DNA of 64,000 bases from an uncultured Lachnospiraceae bacterium (GTDB taxonomy: Bacteria; Bacillota; Clostridia; Lachnospirales; Lachnospiraceae): positions 1 to 64,000 of the forward strand of contig CAMNTQ010000011.1 of assembly GCA_946558695.1 (NCBI GenBank), given 5' to 3'. Made by a program: the position numbers and the translations under genes. The notes beneath the pieces are model-generated. The model was not told where the DNA came from. It did no database searches and was given only the letters and a program-made list of their open reading frames with translations. Positions within the stretch are counted from its first letter, which is position 1; each line of letters starts with the position of its first letter. Below, piece after piece: positions 1 through 8,673 of the stretch.

Positions 1-34
1 CCGTAGGTGCTTCAAACCCGCATAAACACTGGCT

Positions 35-1552
35 TTATTTGTCGAGCGACTTCATTGTCGGGAACAGCAGCACATCCCTTATGGCCGCTGAATCTGTCAT
101 CAGCATACACATCCTGTCTATCCCAAATCCAATTCCTCCAGTTGGCGGCATACCAATCTCTAAAGCGTTCAGGAAATCTTCATCCGTCGTATTTGCTTCC
201 TCATCTCCCTGCGCAAGCAGCTCTTCCTGTGCCTTAAACCGTTCTCTCTGGTCGATCGGATCATTCAGCTCTGAATAAGCATTTGCCATCTCCCATCCAT
301 TCATAAAGAACTCAAATCTCTCTACATAATCCGGATCATCTGGTTTTTTCTTTGTAAGCGGAGATATTTCTATAGGATGATCCATGACAAAGGTTGGCTG
401 GATCAAATGCTCTTCTGCAAATTCTTCGAAAAACAGACTTAAGATATCTCCTTTCTTATGTCTATCCTCATACTCTACATGATGCTTGTCTGCAAGTTCT
501 CTTGCCTGATCTAAAGTCTCCACCTCGTTCCAGTCTATGCCTGCGTACTTTTTCACTGCGTCTACCATCGTGATCCGTTCAAATGGTTTCCCCAGATCCA
601 TCTCTACGCCATTATAAACGATCGTTGTAGTTCCCAGAACCTCCTGCGCCACATGCCGGTACAGGTTTTCTGTCAGATCCATCATCCCGTTATAATCTGT
701 ATACGCCTGATAGAGCTCCATCAGTGTAAACTCCGGATTGTGCCTTGTATCAAGTCCTTCGTTACGGAATACCCGGCCGATCTCATATACTTTTTCAAGA
801 CCGCCTACGATTAAACGCTTCAGATAAAGCTCCAGCGAGATACGAAGCTTAAAATCCTCATCCAATGCGTTGAAATGCGTCTCAAACGGTCTTGCCGCCG
901 CTCCGCCGGCATTGCTTACAAGCATCGGTGTCTCTACTTCCAAAAATCCCTGTTCATCCAGATATCTTCTGATAGCACTGATGATCTTTGAACGTTTGAT
1001 AAATGTATCTCTTGACTCCATATTCATGATAAGATCCACATATCTTTGACGATAACGCATATCTGTATTGGTCAGTCCATGATATTTTTCCGGCAGGATC
1101 TGAAGGCTCTTTGAAAGAAGCTTTATAGCTGATGCATGGATGGAGATCTCACCTGTTTTTGTCTTAAATACCTCACCCTCAAGTCCTACGATATCACCGA
1201 TATCCATCTTTTTGAAATCTTTATATTCCTCTTCACCGATACTGTCTCTTGCCACATAGGACTGAATATTTCCGCTCTGGTCAAGAATGTTGCAAAAAGA
1301 GGCCTTTCCCATAACACGCTTCTGCATGATACGTCCGGCCAAGGTAACATGCTGCCCCTCAAGCTCATCATAATTATCCCTGATATCTGCTGCATGGTGT
1401 GTTGCGTTATATTTGGTGATAATAAACGGATTCTTACCCTCCGCCTGCAGATTGGCAAGCTTTTCCCGGCGCACCTTTCTGAGCTGATTCACATCCTGCT
1501 CTTTTGCATTGTTCTGCTGATTATTTTGCTGATTATTCTTCTGTTCTCCCAC
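35..1552 (-). CDS. lysS: Lysyl-tRNA synthetase, class II
   Basis: Charges tRNA-Lys with lysine in the cytoplasm. The protein is 505 residues if it starts at the GTG at 1550-1552, which has an AAAGGAG site 6-7 nt upstream; the open frame runs on to 1657, but that extension has no ribosome binding site and is unlike the family. Visible are an N-terminal OB-fold anticodon-binding region, class II motif 2 ([15 protein letters not shown]) and motif 3 ([10 protein letters not shown]). A short Gln/Asn-rich run follows the start codon ([13 protein letters not shown]) and is an odd, probably disordered tail. It lies downstream of greA and is probably cotranscribed with it. I see no T-box in the leader. 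Confidence 0.96.
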   Translation of the reverse strand: MGEQKNNQQNNQQNNAKEQDVNQLRKVRREKLANLQAEGKNPFIITKYNATHHAADIRDNYDELEGQHVTLAGRIMQKRVMGKASFCNILDQSGNIQSYVARDSIGEEEYKDFKKMDIGDIVGLEGEVFKTKTGEISIHASAIKLLSKSLQILPEKYHGLTNTDMRYRQRYVDLIMNMESRDTFIKRSKIISAIRRYLDEQGFLEVETPMLVSNAGGAAARPFETHFNALDEDFKLRISLELYLKRLIVGGLEKVYEIGRVFRNEGLDTRHNPEFTLMELYQAYTDYNGMMDLTENLYRHVAQEVLGTTTIVYNGVEMDLGKPFERITMVDAVKKYAGIDWNEVETLDQARELADKHHVEYEDRHKKGDILSLFFEEFAEEHLIQPTFVMDHPIEISPLTKKKPDDPDYVERFEFFMNGWEMANAYSELNDPIDQRERFKAQEELLAQGDEEANTTDEDFLNALEIGMPPTGGIGFGIDRMCMLMTDSAAIRDVLLFPTMKSLDK

Positions 1553-1591
1553 GTTTTGTCTCCTTTCTGATCCCACGTCAAAGTCAAATGA

Positions 1592-1614
1592 AACCCCTCT
1601 TATGATGAGGGGTT
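1592..1614 (-). terminator. Hairpin between greA and lysS
   Basis: An 8-bp perfect stem (AACCCCTC / GAGGGGTT) with a 7-nt loop lies 73 nt past the greA stop and 40 nt before the lysS start. It is followed by TCATTT rather than a real U-run, so it is more likely a weak attenuator or an mRNA-processing or stability hairpin than a full terminator. Confidence 0.4.
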
Positions 1615-1687
1615 CTCTTAACCGCATATCCAAAAAACTGCCATATTTTTCGTTCAAAACAACTGTACGGTTTTATCTGGACAGATA

Positions 1688-2170
1688 CTAAACTGTACGG
1701 TCAATCGCTAAAACCTTGTACTCCATCGTTCCGGCCTGTGTTTCCACTTCTACGATGTCGTTAACCATCTTCCCCATCAGAGCCTGTCCAACCGGCGACT
1801 CGTTAGAAATCTTTCCTGTCAGGCTGTTCGCCTCTGTAGAACCGACAATCTTAAATTCCATCTCTTCATCAAATGTAATATCAAATACCTTTACTGTACA
1901 TCCTACGTTTATCTTGTCATAATCAACTTCATCTTCAACGACAACTTCTGCATTCTTAAGAATACCTTCTAATTCCTCGATACGAGCCTCGATATCTCTC
2001 TGCTCATCCTTTGCTGCGTCATACTCCGCATTCTCTGACAGGTCTCCCTGTTCTCTTGCCTCTTTAATCTTCTGAGCAATCTCTCTGCGCTTTACCACCT
2101 TCAAATTCTCAAGTTCTTCCTCCAGTGCCTTCAGGCCCGCATACGTAAGTAATCTTTTCTTTGCTTCCAT
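1688..2170 (-). CDS. greA: Transcription elongation factor GreA
   Basis: Rescues backtracked RNA polymerase by stimulating transcript cleavage through the secondary channel. The 160-residue protein starts at the ATG at 2168-2170, behind AAGGAG; an in-frame upstream ATG at 2221 has no ribosome binding site. Residues about 1-75 form the N-terminal coiled coil with the acidic tip segment SENAEYDAAKDEQ, and the C-terminal half is the FKBP-like domain ending in KVLAID. Length fits the family (about 158). It has its own near-perfect promoter and is followed by lysS. Confidence 0.96.
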   Translation of the reverse strand: MEAKKRLLTYAGLKALEEELENLKVVKRREIAQKIKEAREQGDLSENAEYDAAKDEQRDIEARIEELEGILKNAEVVVEDEVDYDKINVGCTVKVFDITFDEEMEFKIVGSTEANSLTGKISNESPVGQALMGKMVNDIVEVETQAGTMEYKVLAIDRTV

Positions 2171-2300
2171 TTTGTCTGGCTCCTTTTCTTTCTTCGTTAT
2201 CACACGGTTCATGTGATGCATACAAGCAAATTCTGCAAAATATTTGTTACTGTAAAAGTAACGACACTTATGTAAATAAAGATATTTTCACAATTCCAAT

Positions 2301-2329
2301 ATTATACATAATGCCCTTTGCAATGTCAA
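2301..2329 (-). promoter_or_regulatory. Sigma-A promoter of greA(-lysS)
   Basis: On the minus strand a perfect TTGACA (2324-2329) and perfect TATAAT (2301-2306) are separated by exactly 17 nt. The leader to the greA start is about 125 nt and contains a small hairpin, GTTAC-7 nt-GTAAC (2246-2262). The rest of the gene-free stretch 2171-2487 shows no other feature; no clear terminator is seen after dusB. Confidence 0.85.
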
Positions 2330-2487
2330 CATTTTCCGAACAGAAATCATACATTCCCGCACAAAAGGCTTTTGGTACTCTTGTCCGGCATTGATTCAGT
2401 ATATGCAGCACAGTAATTATTTATTATACTTTCCTGGATGATTGGCCGCTGTTTTGCGGAAAGCATGTATTATGCAGAATATCCGGG

Positions 2488-3444
2488 CTAAGATATCCTT
2501 TCATATAACAGCTTTTCCAACTCTTCATAAGTCTCTACTTTATTAATATCATCTCTGAGCTTTGCAGCCCCCTTAAGTCCTTTTGTATACCATGCCACAT
2601 GCTTTCTCATCTCCCGGATACCAAGATAATCACCCTTGAATTCAATCTGCATTTTTGCATGCCGGAGCATCATATCCCGTATTGCCGTATGATCTGGTCT
2701 CGGCGGGTGATCCCCTGTCTTTCCATATTGAATAATATCTGAAAATATCCACGGATTCCCCTGTGCGCCCCTTCCGATCATTACCCCGTCGCATCCGGTC
2801 TGCTTACGGAGCGCAAGCGCGCTTTCCGCGGAAATCACATCCCCGTTTCCAATCACCGGAATAGATACTGCTTCCTTTACCTGCCGGATAATATCCCAGT
2901 CCGCCTTTCCAGAATAATACTGCTCCCTCGTTCTTCCATGTACGGCGACCGCCGCTGCTCCTGCCCCTTCTATGATCCTCGCAATCTCTGCCGCATTCAC
3001 GTGATTTTCATCGAATCCTTTGCGTATTTTTACTGTGACCGGCTTATTGATTGCCTTTACAATCTTCGATACAATTTCATAAACCAACTTTGGCTGATTC
3101 ATAAGAGCTGAGCCTTCCCCGTTTTTTACTACCTTCGGAACAGGACACCCCATATTAATATCTAATATCTGAAAGGGCAGCTCTTCTATTTCCTGCGCCA
3201 TCCGGCTCATAATATCAGCGTCTGATCCAAACAACTGCAAGGATACCGGATATTCCTGCGGGTGAATGCTAAGCAGAGCTTTTGTATTTTTATTCCTATA
3301 TTGAAGTGCTTTTGCACTGATCATCTCCATACAAAGAAGTCCCGCTCCCTGCTCTTTGCAGAGCAGACGGAACGGAAGATCTGTAACGCCCGCCATAGGC
3401 GCAAGAATATACGGATTATCAAGTTTCACATTTCCAATATTCAT
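2488..3444 (-). CDS. dusB: tRNA-dihydrouridine synthase, DusB type
   Basis: FMN-dependent enzyme reducing specific uridines in the tRNA D-loop. The 318-residue protein is a TIM barrel with the flavin-binding start PMAGVTDLPFR, the active-site segment NMGCPVPKV (Cys is the general acid), the later barrel motif VHGRTREQYYSG, and the C-terminal helical tRNA-binding domain including GIREMRKHVAWY. It lies 12 nt after coaX and is the last gene of the birA-DUF6145-coaX-dusB group. The B subtype is inferred from overall similarity. Confidence 0.94.
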   Translation of the reverse strand: MNIGNVKLDNPYILAPMAGVTDLPFRLLCKEQGAGLLCMEMISAKALQYRNKNTKALLSIHPQEYPVSLQLFGSDADIMSRMAQEIEELPFQILDINMGCPVPKVVKNGEGSALMNQPKLVYEIVSKIVKAINKPVTVKIRKGFDENHVNAAEIARIIEGAGAAAVAVHGRTREQYYSGKADWDIIRQVKEAVSIPVIGNGDVISAESALALRKQTGCDGVMIGRGAQGNPWIFSDIIQYGKTGDHPPRPDHTAIRDMMLRHAKMQIEFKGDYLGIREMRKHVAWYTKGLKGAAKLRDDINKVETYEELEKLLYERIS

Positions 3445-3456
3445 CTAAACACCATT

Positions 3457-4227
3457 TCAACGCTTATTTTTCTCATAAATGATCCGCAGTCCCTTTAACG
3501 TAAGCTGGGGATCGTAGACATCAATCACCTCTGTCTCTCTTGCAATAATATTCCCAAGTCCTCCGCTTGCCACAACTTTCGCATCTGTATATCCAGACTC
3601 CCTGCGAATCCTGTCTACTATATACTCCACTTGTCCGATCTGCCCGAATACAATTCCTGCCTGCATACTTGACACCGTTTCCTTCGCAAGAATCGTATCC
3701 GGCTTTTTAATCTCAATAGCAGGAAGCATAGCCGCCTGCCCCCACATCGCCTGCGCAGATGTACGGATTCCCGGCGCGATAACCGCCCCCTCAAACGTTG
3801 CTTCCGGTCCTACGATATCATAAGTAGTCGCAGTCCCAAAATCAATCACGATTACCGGACCGCCGTATAGTGTATATGCCGCAACCGCATCCACGATACG
3901 GTCTGCCCCCACCTGCTTCGGATTTTCAGTCATAATACGGATTCCGGTCTTAATCCCGGCAGATACAATAATCGGTTTAATCCCAAAATATTTTATCATA
4001 GCGCTTCCGAGAGAATGCATGATATCCGGTACAACAGATGCTATAATGACTGCGTGGATATCTTTGCTTAAGATTCCCTGCCGTTCCACTAGCTCTTTCA
4101 GCATAATTCCATATTCATCAGAAGTCCTTGGTAATTTTGTCGTCATGCGGAATGTCCCAAGTAATTCCTCCCTTTTGAATACTCCCAGAGTAATATTCGT
4201 ATTTCCTACATCAATGACTAATAACAT
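3457..4227 (-). CDS. coaX: Type III pantothenate kinase CoaX
   Basis: First step of coenzyme A synthesis: ATP-dependent phosphorylation of pantothenate, by the acetyl-CoA-insensitive, monovalent-cation-dependent enzyme. The 256 residues show the ASKHA-fold signatures: N-terminal phosphate loop DVGNTN, the GADR motif, and DFGTATT. The start ATG follows GGGAGGAGATCT. Its first 10 nt overlap the end of the DUF6145 gene, so translation is probably coupled. With birA upstream the group joins biotin and CoA metabolism. Confidence 0.96.
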   Translation of the reverse strand: MLLVIDVGNTNITLGVFKREELLGTFRMTTKLPRTSDEYGIMLKELVERQGILSKDIHAVIIASVVPDIMHSLGSAMIKYFGIKPIIVSAGIKTGIRIMTENPKQVGADRIVDAVAAYTLYGGPVIVIDFGTATTYDIVGPEATFEGAVIAPGIRTSAQAMWGQAAMLPAIEIKKPDTILAKETVSSMQAGIVFGQIGQVEYIVDRIRRESGYTDAKVVASGGLGNIIARETEVIDVYDPQLTLKGLRIIYEKNKR

Positions 4228-4553
4228 AGATCTCCTCCCAGAAAAAACACTTTATAATACATCTGCAATGCCTGCAGCAAATCTTCCTTATCTCTCTGAA
4301 TCTGCTTGATCTTGAGATGGCTTCCAATTTCGTCAAACATCGGATCAAATTCCTCAGACGTAACTTCAAATTGCAATGTTCCGTCCTCGTCATATACAAG
4401 CGTCAATATACCTCCCACATCGTTGACATACAGTACGCACATGATCTTCAGATCATCTTTGATACTGTCCGGGAGTGCCTCAAAGTCCGGATTCAGATAA
4501 TATTTTTCTTCATAAGAATTTGCACCGCATAAAACAATCTTTTCTTCGTACAT
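4218..4553 (-). CDS. DUF6145 family protein
   Basis: Small acidic soluble protein, 111 residues if it starts at the ATG at 4551-4553, just behind GGGAGGG; an in-frame ATG four codons earlier lies inside that ribosome binding site. No membrane segment or catalytic motif is visible; the sequence is rich in Asp/Glu and has a likely beta-rich middle ([19 protein letters not shown]). It looks like the DUF6145 family found in Lachnospiraceae next to birA and coaX, whose function is unknown to me. Its fixed place between two cofactor genes, with overlap into coaX, suggests a role tied to that unit, but that is inference. Confidence 0.75.
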   Translation of the reverse strand: MYEEKIVLCGANSYEEKYYLNPDFEALPDSIKDDLKIMCVLYVNDVGGILTLVYDEDGTLQFEVTSEEFDPMFDEIGSHLKIKQIQRDKEDLLQALQMYYKVFFLGGDLCY

Positions 4554-4571
4554 ATTCCCTCCCATACATGG

Positions 4572-5552
4572 CTACGCATATCCATATATACCGCGAACCG
4601 ATACTTCTCCGGCAAAAATATTCTTTTGCCGTCCATCTGGCAGCGTAACGATAAGTTCTCCGTTTTTATTAATTCCCTCTGCCACAGCTCTATATTCATT
4701 TCCCGGCTCCAGTACTTTAACCTCTTGTCCGCGGTTTACCAGTATCGAATCATAAACTTTTCTGATGTTGGATAAATCCCCTGTCTCCAAAAACATTTCG
4801 TAGTTCTCCTCAAACCGTTCCAGTACTGCCGCGATTAATTCAGAACGTTGATAGACGCAACCTGTCACCTCATAAAGCGATGTTGCTATCTCCTTTATTC
4901 CCTCAGGAAAATACTTTTGGTTCACGTTGATACCTACGCCGATCACAACATAATTAACATATTCGATCTCCGTCGCCATCTCAGTTAAAATCCCGCATAC
5001 CTTTTTTTTATTTACCACAATGTCATTCGGCCATTTAATCTCCGCCTCAACACCTGACACCTTGCGGATTCCTTCTGCTGCGCTTAGTCCCATTATCAAA
5101 GTCAGCATTGGCGCTTTATCAGGTGTAATTTGAGGACGCAGCAGAATCGTCATATAAATACTCTTTCCCGAAGGTGATTCCCATACGCGTCCTCTTCTGC
5201 CTTTCCCTGCATTCTGCTTATCCGCAATAAAAAGCGTCCCGTGAGCGCCTTTCTTCTCACCGGAATCCTTCGCCCGGTTATTGGTTGAATCCGTCTCATC
5301 ATAATACACAACCTTTCTCCCTGCCCACTTTGTTCCAAGAAGACTTTTTATCTCAGCTTCCGATATCACATCCGGAGAACTGACGAGACGGTAACCACGG
5401 TTCCTGACTGCCTCAATTCCGTACCCTTCCTTTTTTAGCTGCTCCATTACCTTCCATACAGAAGTTCTCGATACTTTAAAATAACTGCACAACTGCTGTC
5501 CCGAAATATATGTATCGTTTGTCTTCAGCAGCCGCAATATCTCATTCTTCAT
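4572..5552 (-). CDS. birA: Biotin protein ligase / biotin operon repressor BirA
   Basis: Makes biotinyl-AMP and attaches biotin to carboxylase subunits; the N-terminal domain can repress biotin genes. The 326-residue protein has a winged-helix domain at about 1-60 (SGQQLCSYFKVSRTSVWKVM), the catalytic lid GKGRRGRVWESPSG, KWPND, and the C-terminal SH3-like domain from about residue 275. It is therefore the bifunctional class. It starts with ATG behind AAGGAGG. It heads the birA-DUF6145-coaX-dusB unit. Confidence 0.95.
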   Translation of the reverse strand: MKNEILRLLKTNDTYISGQQLCSYFKVSRTSVWKVMEQLKKEGYGIEAVRNRGYRLVSSPDVISEAEIKSLLGTKWAGRKVVYYDETDSTNNRAKDSGEKKGAHGTLFIADKQNAGKGRRGRVWESPSGKSIYMTILLRPQITPDKAPMLTLIMGLSAAEGIRKVSGVEAEIKWPNDIVVNKKKVCGILTEMATEIEYVNYVVIGVGINVNQKYFPEGIKEIATSLYEVTGCVYQRSELIAAVLERFEENYEMFLETGDLSNIRKVYDSILVNRGQEVKVLEPGNEYRAVAEGINKNGELIVTLPDGRQKNIFAGEVSVRGIYGYA

Positions 5553-5616
5553 AACCCCCGCCCTCCTTTATATACCGGCAAGGTACTTTGATCCTCTCAT
5601 TCTTACACGCAACGCA

Positions 5617-5651
5617 ACACCATTACCCCGTTTCACACGCAGTAATGGTGT
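5617..5651 (-). terminator. Hairpin after the SPFH gene
   Basis: A 10-bp perfect inverted repeat (ACACCATTAC / GTAATGGTGT) with a 15-nt loop lies between the end of the SPFH gene (5688) and the birA start. It is in the right place for a terminator of the nfeD-SPFH unit, but no U-run follows on the minus strand. Confidence 0.5.
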
Positions 5652-5687
5652 CTGTAAAAACATAATCCTATTTTTTATTATGCTACT

Positions 5688-6635
5688 TTATTCCTCTTTT
5701 TCTCCTACTTCTACAACTGATTTTACAAGCCCGGCAATGCTCTGAATCTCTGAGGGAATGATAATCTTCGTTGCTTTACCGTCTGCCGCCTTCTCAAATG
5801 CTTCCAGACTCTTCATCGTAAGTACCGCCTCGTCAGCTCCCGCTTCCTTAAGGAACCGAATACCGTCTGCATTAGCCTGCTGCACTTTAAGAATCGCTTC
5901 CGCTTCACCTTCCGCCTGACGAATCATAGCTTCCTTCTGTGCTTCTGCTCGCAAGATCGCTGCCTGCTTCTCTGCTTCAGCGTCAAGGATTGCAGATTCT
6001 TTGTTACCCTCTGCCACAAGTATCGTAGACTTCTTCTCACCCTCTGCCCGCAAGATTGCCTCACGTCTCTCACGCTCTGCCTTCATCTGCTTCTCCATCG
6101 CATCCTGAATTGCTGCCGGCGGGATAATGTTCTTAAGCTCTACACGATTAACCTTAATTCCCCACGGATCCGTCGCCACATCCAAAGACGCTCTCATCTT
6201 TGTATTGATCGTCTCTCTGGATGTCAATGTCTGATCTAATTCCAGATCTCCGATAATATTACGCAGCGTCGTCGCTGTCAGATTCTCGATTGCCATAATA
6301 GGGTTGGCCACACCATAGCAGAACATCTTCGGATCTGTTATCTGATAAAACACTACCGTATCTATCCTCATCGTTACATTATCTTTTGTAATAACCGGCT
6401 GCGGAGCAAAATCTACAACCTGCTCTTTCAGATCAACCTTTCTTGCAACCCGGTCAATAACCGGCATCTTAAAGTGGAGTCCGGTCCCCCATGTCGTCTG
6501 GTAAGCGCCGAGTCTTTCAATAACCAGTGCTTGCGCCTGTTTTACAATTCTGATACAGGATGTCAGAATCACCAGCAGCACGATCACAACTATAATCCAA
6601 AACAATCCTAAAAATACACTTACAAAGCTACCCAT
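5688..6635 (-). CDS. SPFH/band 7 (stomatin/QmcA-like) membrane protein
   Basis: A 315-residue stomatin-like protein: one N-terminal membrane segment (about 7-28), an SPFH domain (about 30-190), then a long Ala/Glu-rich coiled coil (about 190-260) and a short tail. Family members form large membrane-attached rings or microdomains, and the QmcA type pairs with short NfeD proteins, as here. The gene starts 2 nt after the nfeD stop, and its AAGGAGG site is inside the end of nfeD, so the two are translationally linked. A protein-quality or membrane-organisation role is family knowledge, not visible here. Confidence 0.92.
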   Translation of the reverse strand: MGSFVSVFLGLFWIIVVIVLLVILTSCIRIVKQAQALVIERLGAYQTTWGTGLHFKMPVIDRVARKVDLKEQVVDFAPQPVITKDNVTMRIDTVVFYQITDPKMFCYGVANPIMAIENLTATTLRNIIGDLELDQTLTSRETINTKMRASLDVATDPWGIKVNRVELKNIIPPAAIQDAMEKQMKAERERREAILRAEGEKKSTILVAEGNKESAILDAEAEKQAAILRAEAQKEAMIRQAEGEAEAILKVQQANADGIRFLKEAGADEAVLTMKSLEAFEKAADGKATKIIIPSEIQSIAGLVKSVVEVGEKEE

Positions 6636-6637
6636 AT

Positions 6638-7072
6638 CTAGTCCTCCTTTTCCCTGACGATCAGCTTGACACCTTGTATTCCTTCCACTACTACAACCGT
6701 ATCCTTTCCGATCTCTCCATCCGGTTCATCTGTCTTTGCCGACCATTCCTGTCCGTTGATTTCAACCCTTCCTGCAGATTTGAGCGTGTTGATATCTTCT
6801 ATCACCAGCGCCGTATGACCAATCAGGCTCTCCGCATTCGTCTTTTGCCGTTCCTGATTAAAGTATTTGACCGCTATCGGTCTCGTCATCACAAGAAGTA
6901 CGATTGATACTGCCAAAAATACAACTGCCTGAACCGTAACTCCGAAACCTATCACTCCCGCAAAAAAAGCTGCCAGCGCACCTCCTGCGAACCAAATTGT
7001 CGTAAGGCCCATCGTTACAATCTCAATGATCAGCAATACTACGAATATTACCAGCCAATATACTGTCTGCAT
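6638..7072 (-). CDS. NfeD family protein (short form)
   Basis: Partner of the SPFH protein encoded directly downstream. The 144 residues hold two to three membrane segments (about 4-25, 28-45 and 47-65) followed by a C-terminal OB-fold domain (about 80-144, with GRVEINGQEWSAK). The long form's ClpP-like protease domain is absent. It is the first gene of a two-gene unit with its own promoter upstream. Confidence 0.9.
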   Translation of the reverse strand: MQTVYWLVIFVVLLIIEIVTMGLTTIWFAGGALAAFFAGVIGFGVTVQAVVFLAVSIVLLVMTRPIAVKYFNQERQKTNAESLIGHTALVIEDINTLKSAGRVEINGQEWSAKTDEPDGEIGKDTVVVVEGIQGVKLIVREKED

Positions 7073-7114
7073 ATTCTTCCCTCTTTTCTTATGCCATAGT
7101 ATTCCTTCTTTATG

Positions 7115-7143
7115 ATTTTACTATACTTTTTCTTATAAAGCAA
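7115..7143 (-). promoter_or_regulatory. Promoter of nfeD-SPFH unit
   Basis: On the minus strand TTGCTT (7138-7143), a 17-nt spacer and TAAAAT (7115-7120). The -10 fits well (5/6), the -35 weakly. It lies about 45 nt before the nfeD start. Confidence 0.5.
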
Positions 7144-7168
7144 TCGTCACGCATTATTGTAACAAGAA

Positions 7169-7969
7169 TTAACAGGAATGTAATAACCGTCTCTGTCTTG
7201 CCGCCTCAAACATCAACACCGAAGCCGCCACAGCCGCATTCAGCGACTCTACCTGCCCGCACATGGGAATCTTAATATATTGGTCTGCGCATTCAGCGAC
7301 TTCTTTTTTCAGCCCTTTTCCCTCATTTCCTATAAGAAATGCGCTTTTTCCCCGATAGCAGACCTCATCGTAAGAACTGCTCCCTTCAAGATGCGCTGCA
7401 AAAAAACAGAAGTCTTCCTGCTGAAGCTGACGGATTGTCTCCGTCAATTCCTTCACATACACAAACGGCATCCGGTATATAGATCCCATCGTAGAACGTA
7501 TCGTCTTCGGATTGTAGATGTCCGCACAATCCTCGCTCATAATAATTCCTGTAACCCCTGCTCCCTCTGCCGTCCTTAAGATCGTGCCAAGATTGCCGGG
7601 GTCCTGAATATTGTCAAGCACTAAAAGCAAAGGATTATCTCTTCCAGTCACTTCTCCAAGACTTTTTTCTGTCTGCCGTACCACACATAAAATTCCCTGA
7701 GGCGTCTTCGTATCTGACACATACTCGAATACCGCATCAGAAAGAAGCTCCGGCATAATACCGGAACTTGCTGCCTTTTCCTTAACTGCTGCTTCTTCTT
7801 TTTCCATGAATGACCTCGTCACATAGATTTCCAAAAGACTGCTCTCTGGCACCTCCCGGAACATACGCGGACCTTCGATCAAAAACACCTTTTCGCTGTC
7901 CCTGAGTTTCTTCTTCTTTTTAAGGCTGACCAAACGTTTTACTTTCGTATTAGACGTACTTGTAATCAT
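7169..7969 (-). CDS. SpoU/TrmH-family RNA 2'-O-methyltransferase
   Basis: Predicted SAM-dependent RNA ribose methyltransferase. The 266 residues comprise an N-terminal L30e-like substrate-binding domain (about 1-100) and a knotted SPOUT domain with the three family motifs: NIQDPGNLGTILRTAE, FLIGNEGKGL and IPMCGQVESLNAAVAASV. This is the RlmB/TrmH-like arrangement; whether the target is rRNA or tRNA cannot be read from sequence. It lies 14 nt after the response regulator and is probably cotranscribed with that two-component system. Confidence 0.92.
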   Translation of the reverse strand: MITSTSNTKVKRLVSLKKKKKLRDSEKVFLIEGPRMFREVPESSLLEIYVTRSFMEKEEAAVKEKAASSGIMPELLSDAVFEYVSDTKTPQGILCVVRQTEKSLGEVTGRDNPLLLVLDNIQDPGNLGTILRTAEGAGVTGIIMSEDCADIYNPKTIRSTMGSIYRMPFVYVKELTETIRQLQQEDFCFFAAHLEGSSSYDEVCYRGKSAFLIGNEGKGLKKEVAECADQYIKIPMCGQVESLNAAVAASVLMFEAARQRRLLHSC

Positions 7970-7983
7970 CTTATCTACCTGCT

Positions 7984-8673
7984 CTACACTTTAAATCGGT
8001 ATCCTACGCCCCAGATCGTCTCAATATACTGAGGATTTGATGTGTCCATCTCTACCTTTTCACGAATCTTTTTGATATGCACTGTTACCGTCGCAATATC
8101 TCCGATGGATTCCATATCCCATATCTCCCGGAACAATTCTTCCTTCGTATAGACATGGTTCGGATGGCTGGCAAGAAATGTGAGAAGATCAAACTCCTTC
8201 GTTGTAAAAGTCTTCTCTTCTTCATTGATCCATACTCTTCTCGCCGTCGTATCAATCTTCAAGCCACGGATTTCGATCACTTTATTCTTCTGCGCCGCAC
8301 TTCCCGTCAGGCGGTCATAACGCGCCAGATGCGCCTTTACCCTCGCCACTAATTCACTTGGACTGAAAGGCTTCGTCATATAATCATCCGCTCCAAGCCC
8401 CAACCCGCGGATTTTATCTATGTCATCCTTCTTTGCCGACACCATAATGATCGGGGTATTCTTCTCCTCCCGAATCTGCCTGCATATATCGAATCCATCA
8501 ACGCCCGGAAGCATAAGGTCAAGAATAAACAAATCATAATTCCCTTTTAACGCCTTGGAAATCCCGCTCTGTCCGTCATTGGCCACCTCAACTTTGAATC
8601 CGCTCAGTTCAAGATAATCCTTTTCAAGATCAGCAATCGCCTCTTCATCTTCCACAATCAAAATCTTACTCAT
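7984..8673 (-). CDS. OmpR/PhoB-family response regulator
   Basis: DNA-binding response regulator of 229 residues: receiver domain at 1-120 with phospho-acceptor Asp52 (ILDLMLPGVDG), acidic pocket EDEE and Lys in MTKPF, then a winged-helix OmpR domain from about 130 (TTKEFDLLTFLASHPN ... VTVHIKKIREK). Its start overlaps the end of the kinase gene by 8 nt, so the two form one unit. The target genes are unknown; no phosphate- or cell-wall-specific partner genes lie next to it. Confidence 0.94.
   Translation of the reverse strand: MSKILIVEDEEAIADLEKDYLELSGFKVEVANDGQSGISKALKGNYDLFILDLMLPGVDGFDICRQIREEKNTPIIMVSAKKDDIDKIRGLGLGADDYMTKPFSPSELVARVKAHLARYDRLTGSAAQKNKVIEIRGLKIDTTARRVWINEEEKTFTTKEFDLLTFLASHPNHVYTKEELFREIWDMESIGDIATVTVHIKKIREKVEMDTSNPQYIETIWGVGYRFKV

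Noticed and set aside
1553..1657. N-terminal extension of LysS to the ATG at 1657
   Set aside because: It passes through the hairpin at 1592-1614, has no ribosome binding site and is not family-like; the GTG at 1550-1552 has a strong site.
1553..1687. T-box in the lysS leader
   Set aside because: Only about 135 nt long, with no specifier loop or T-box sequence seen.
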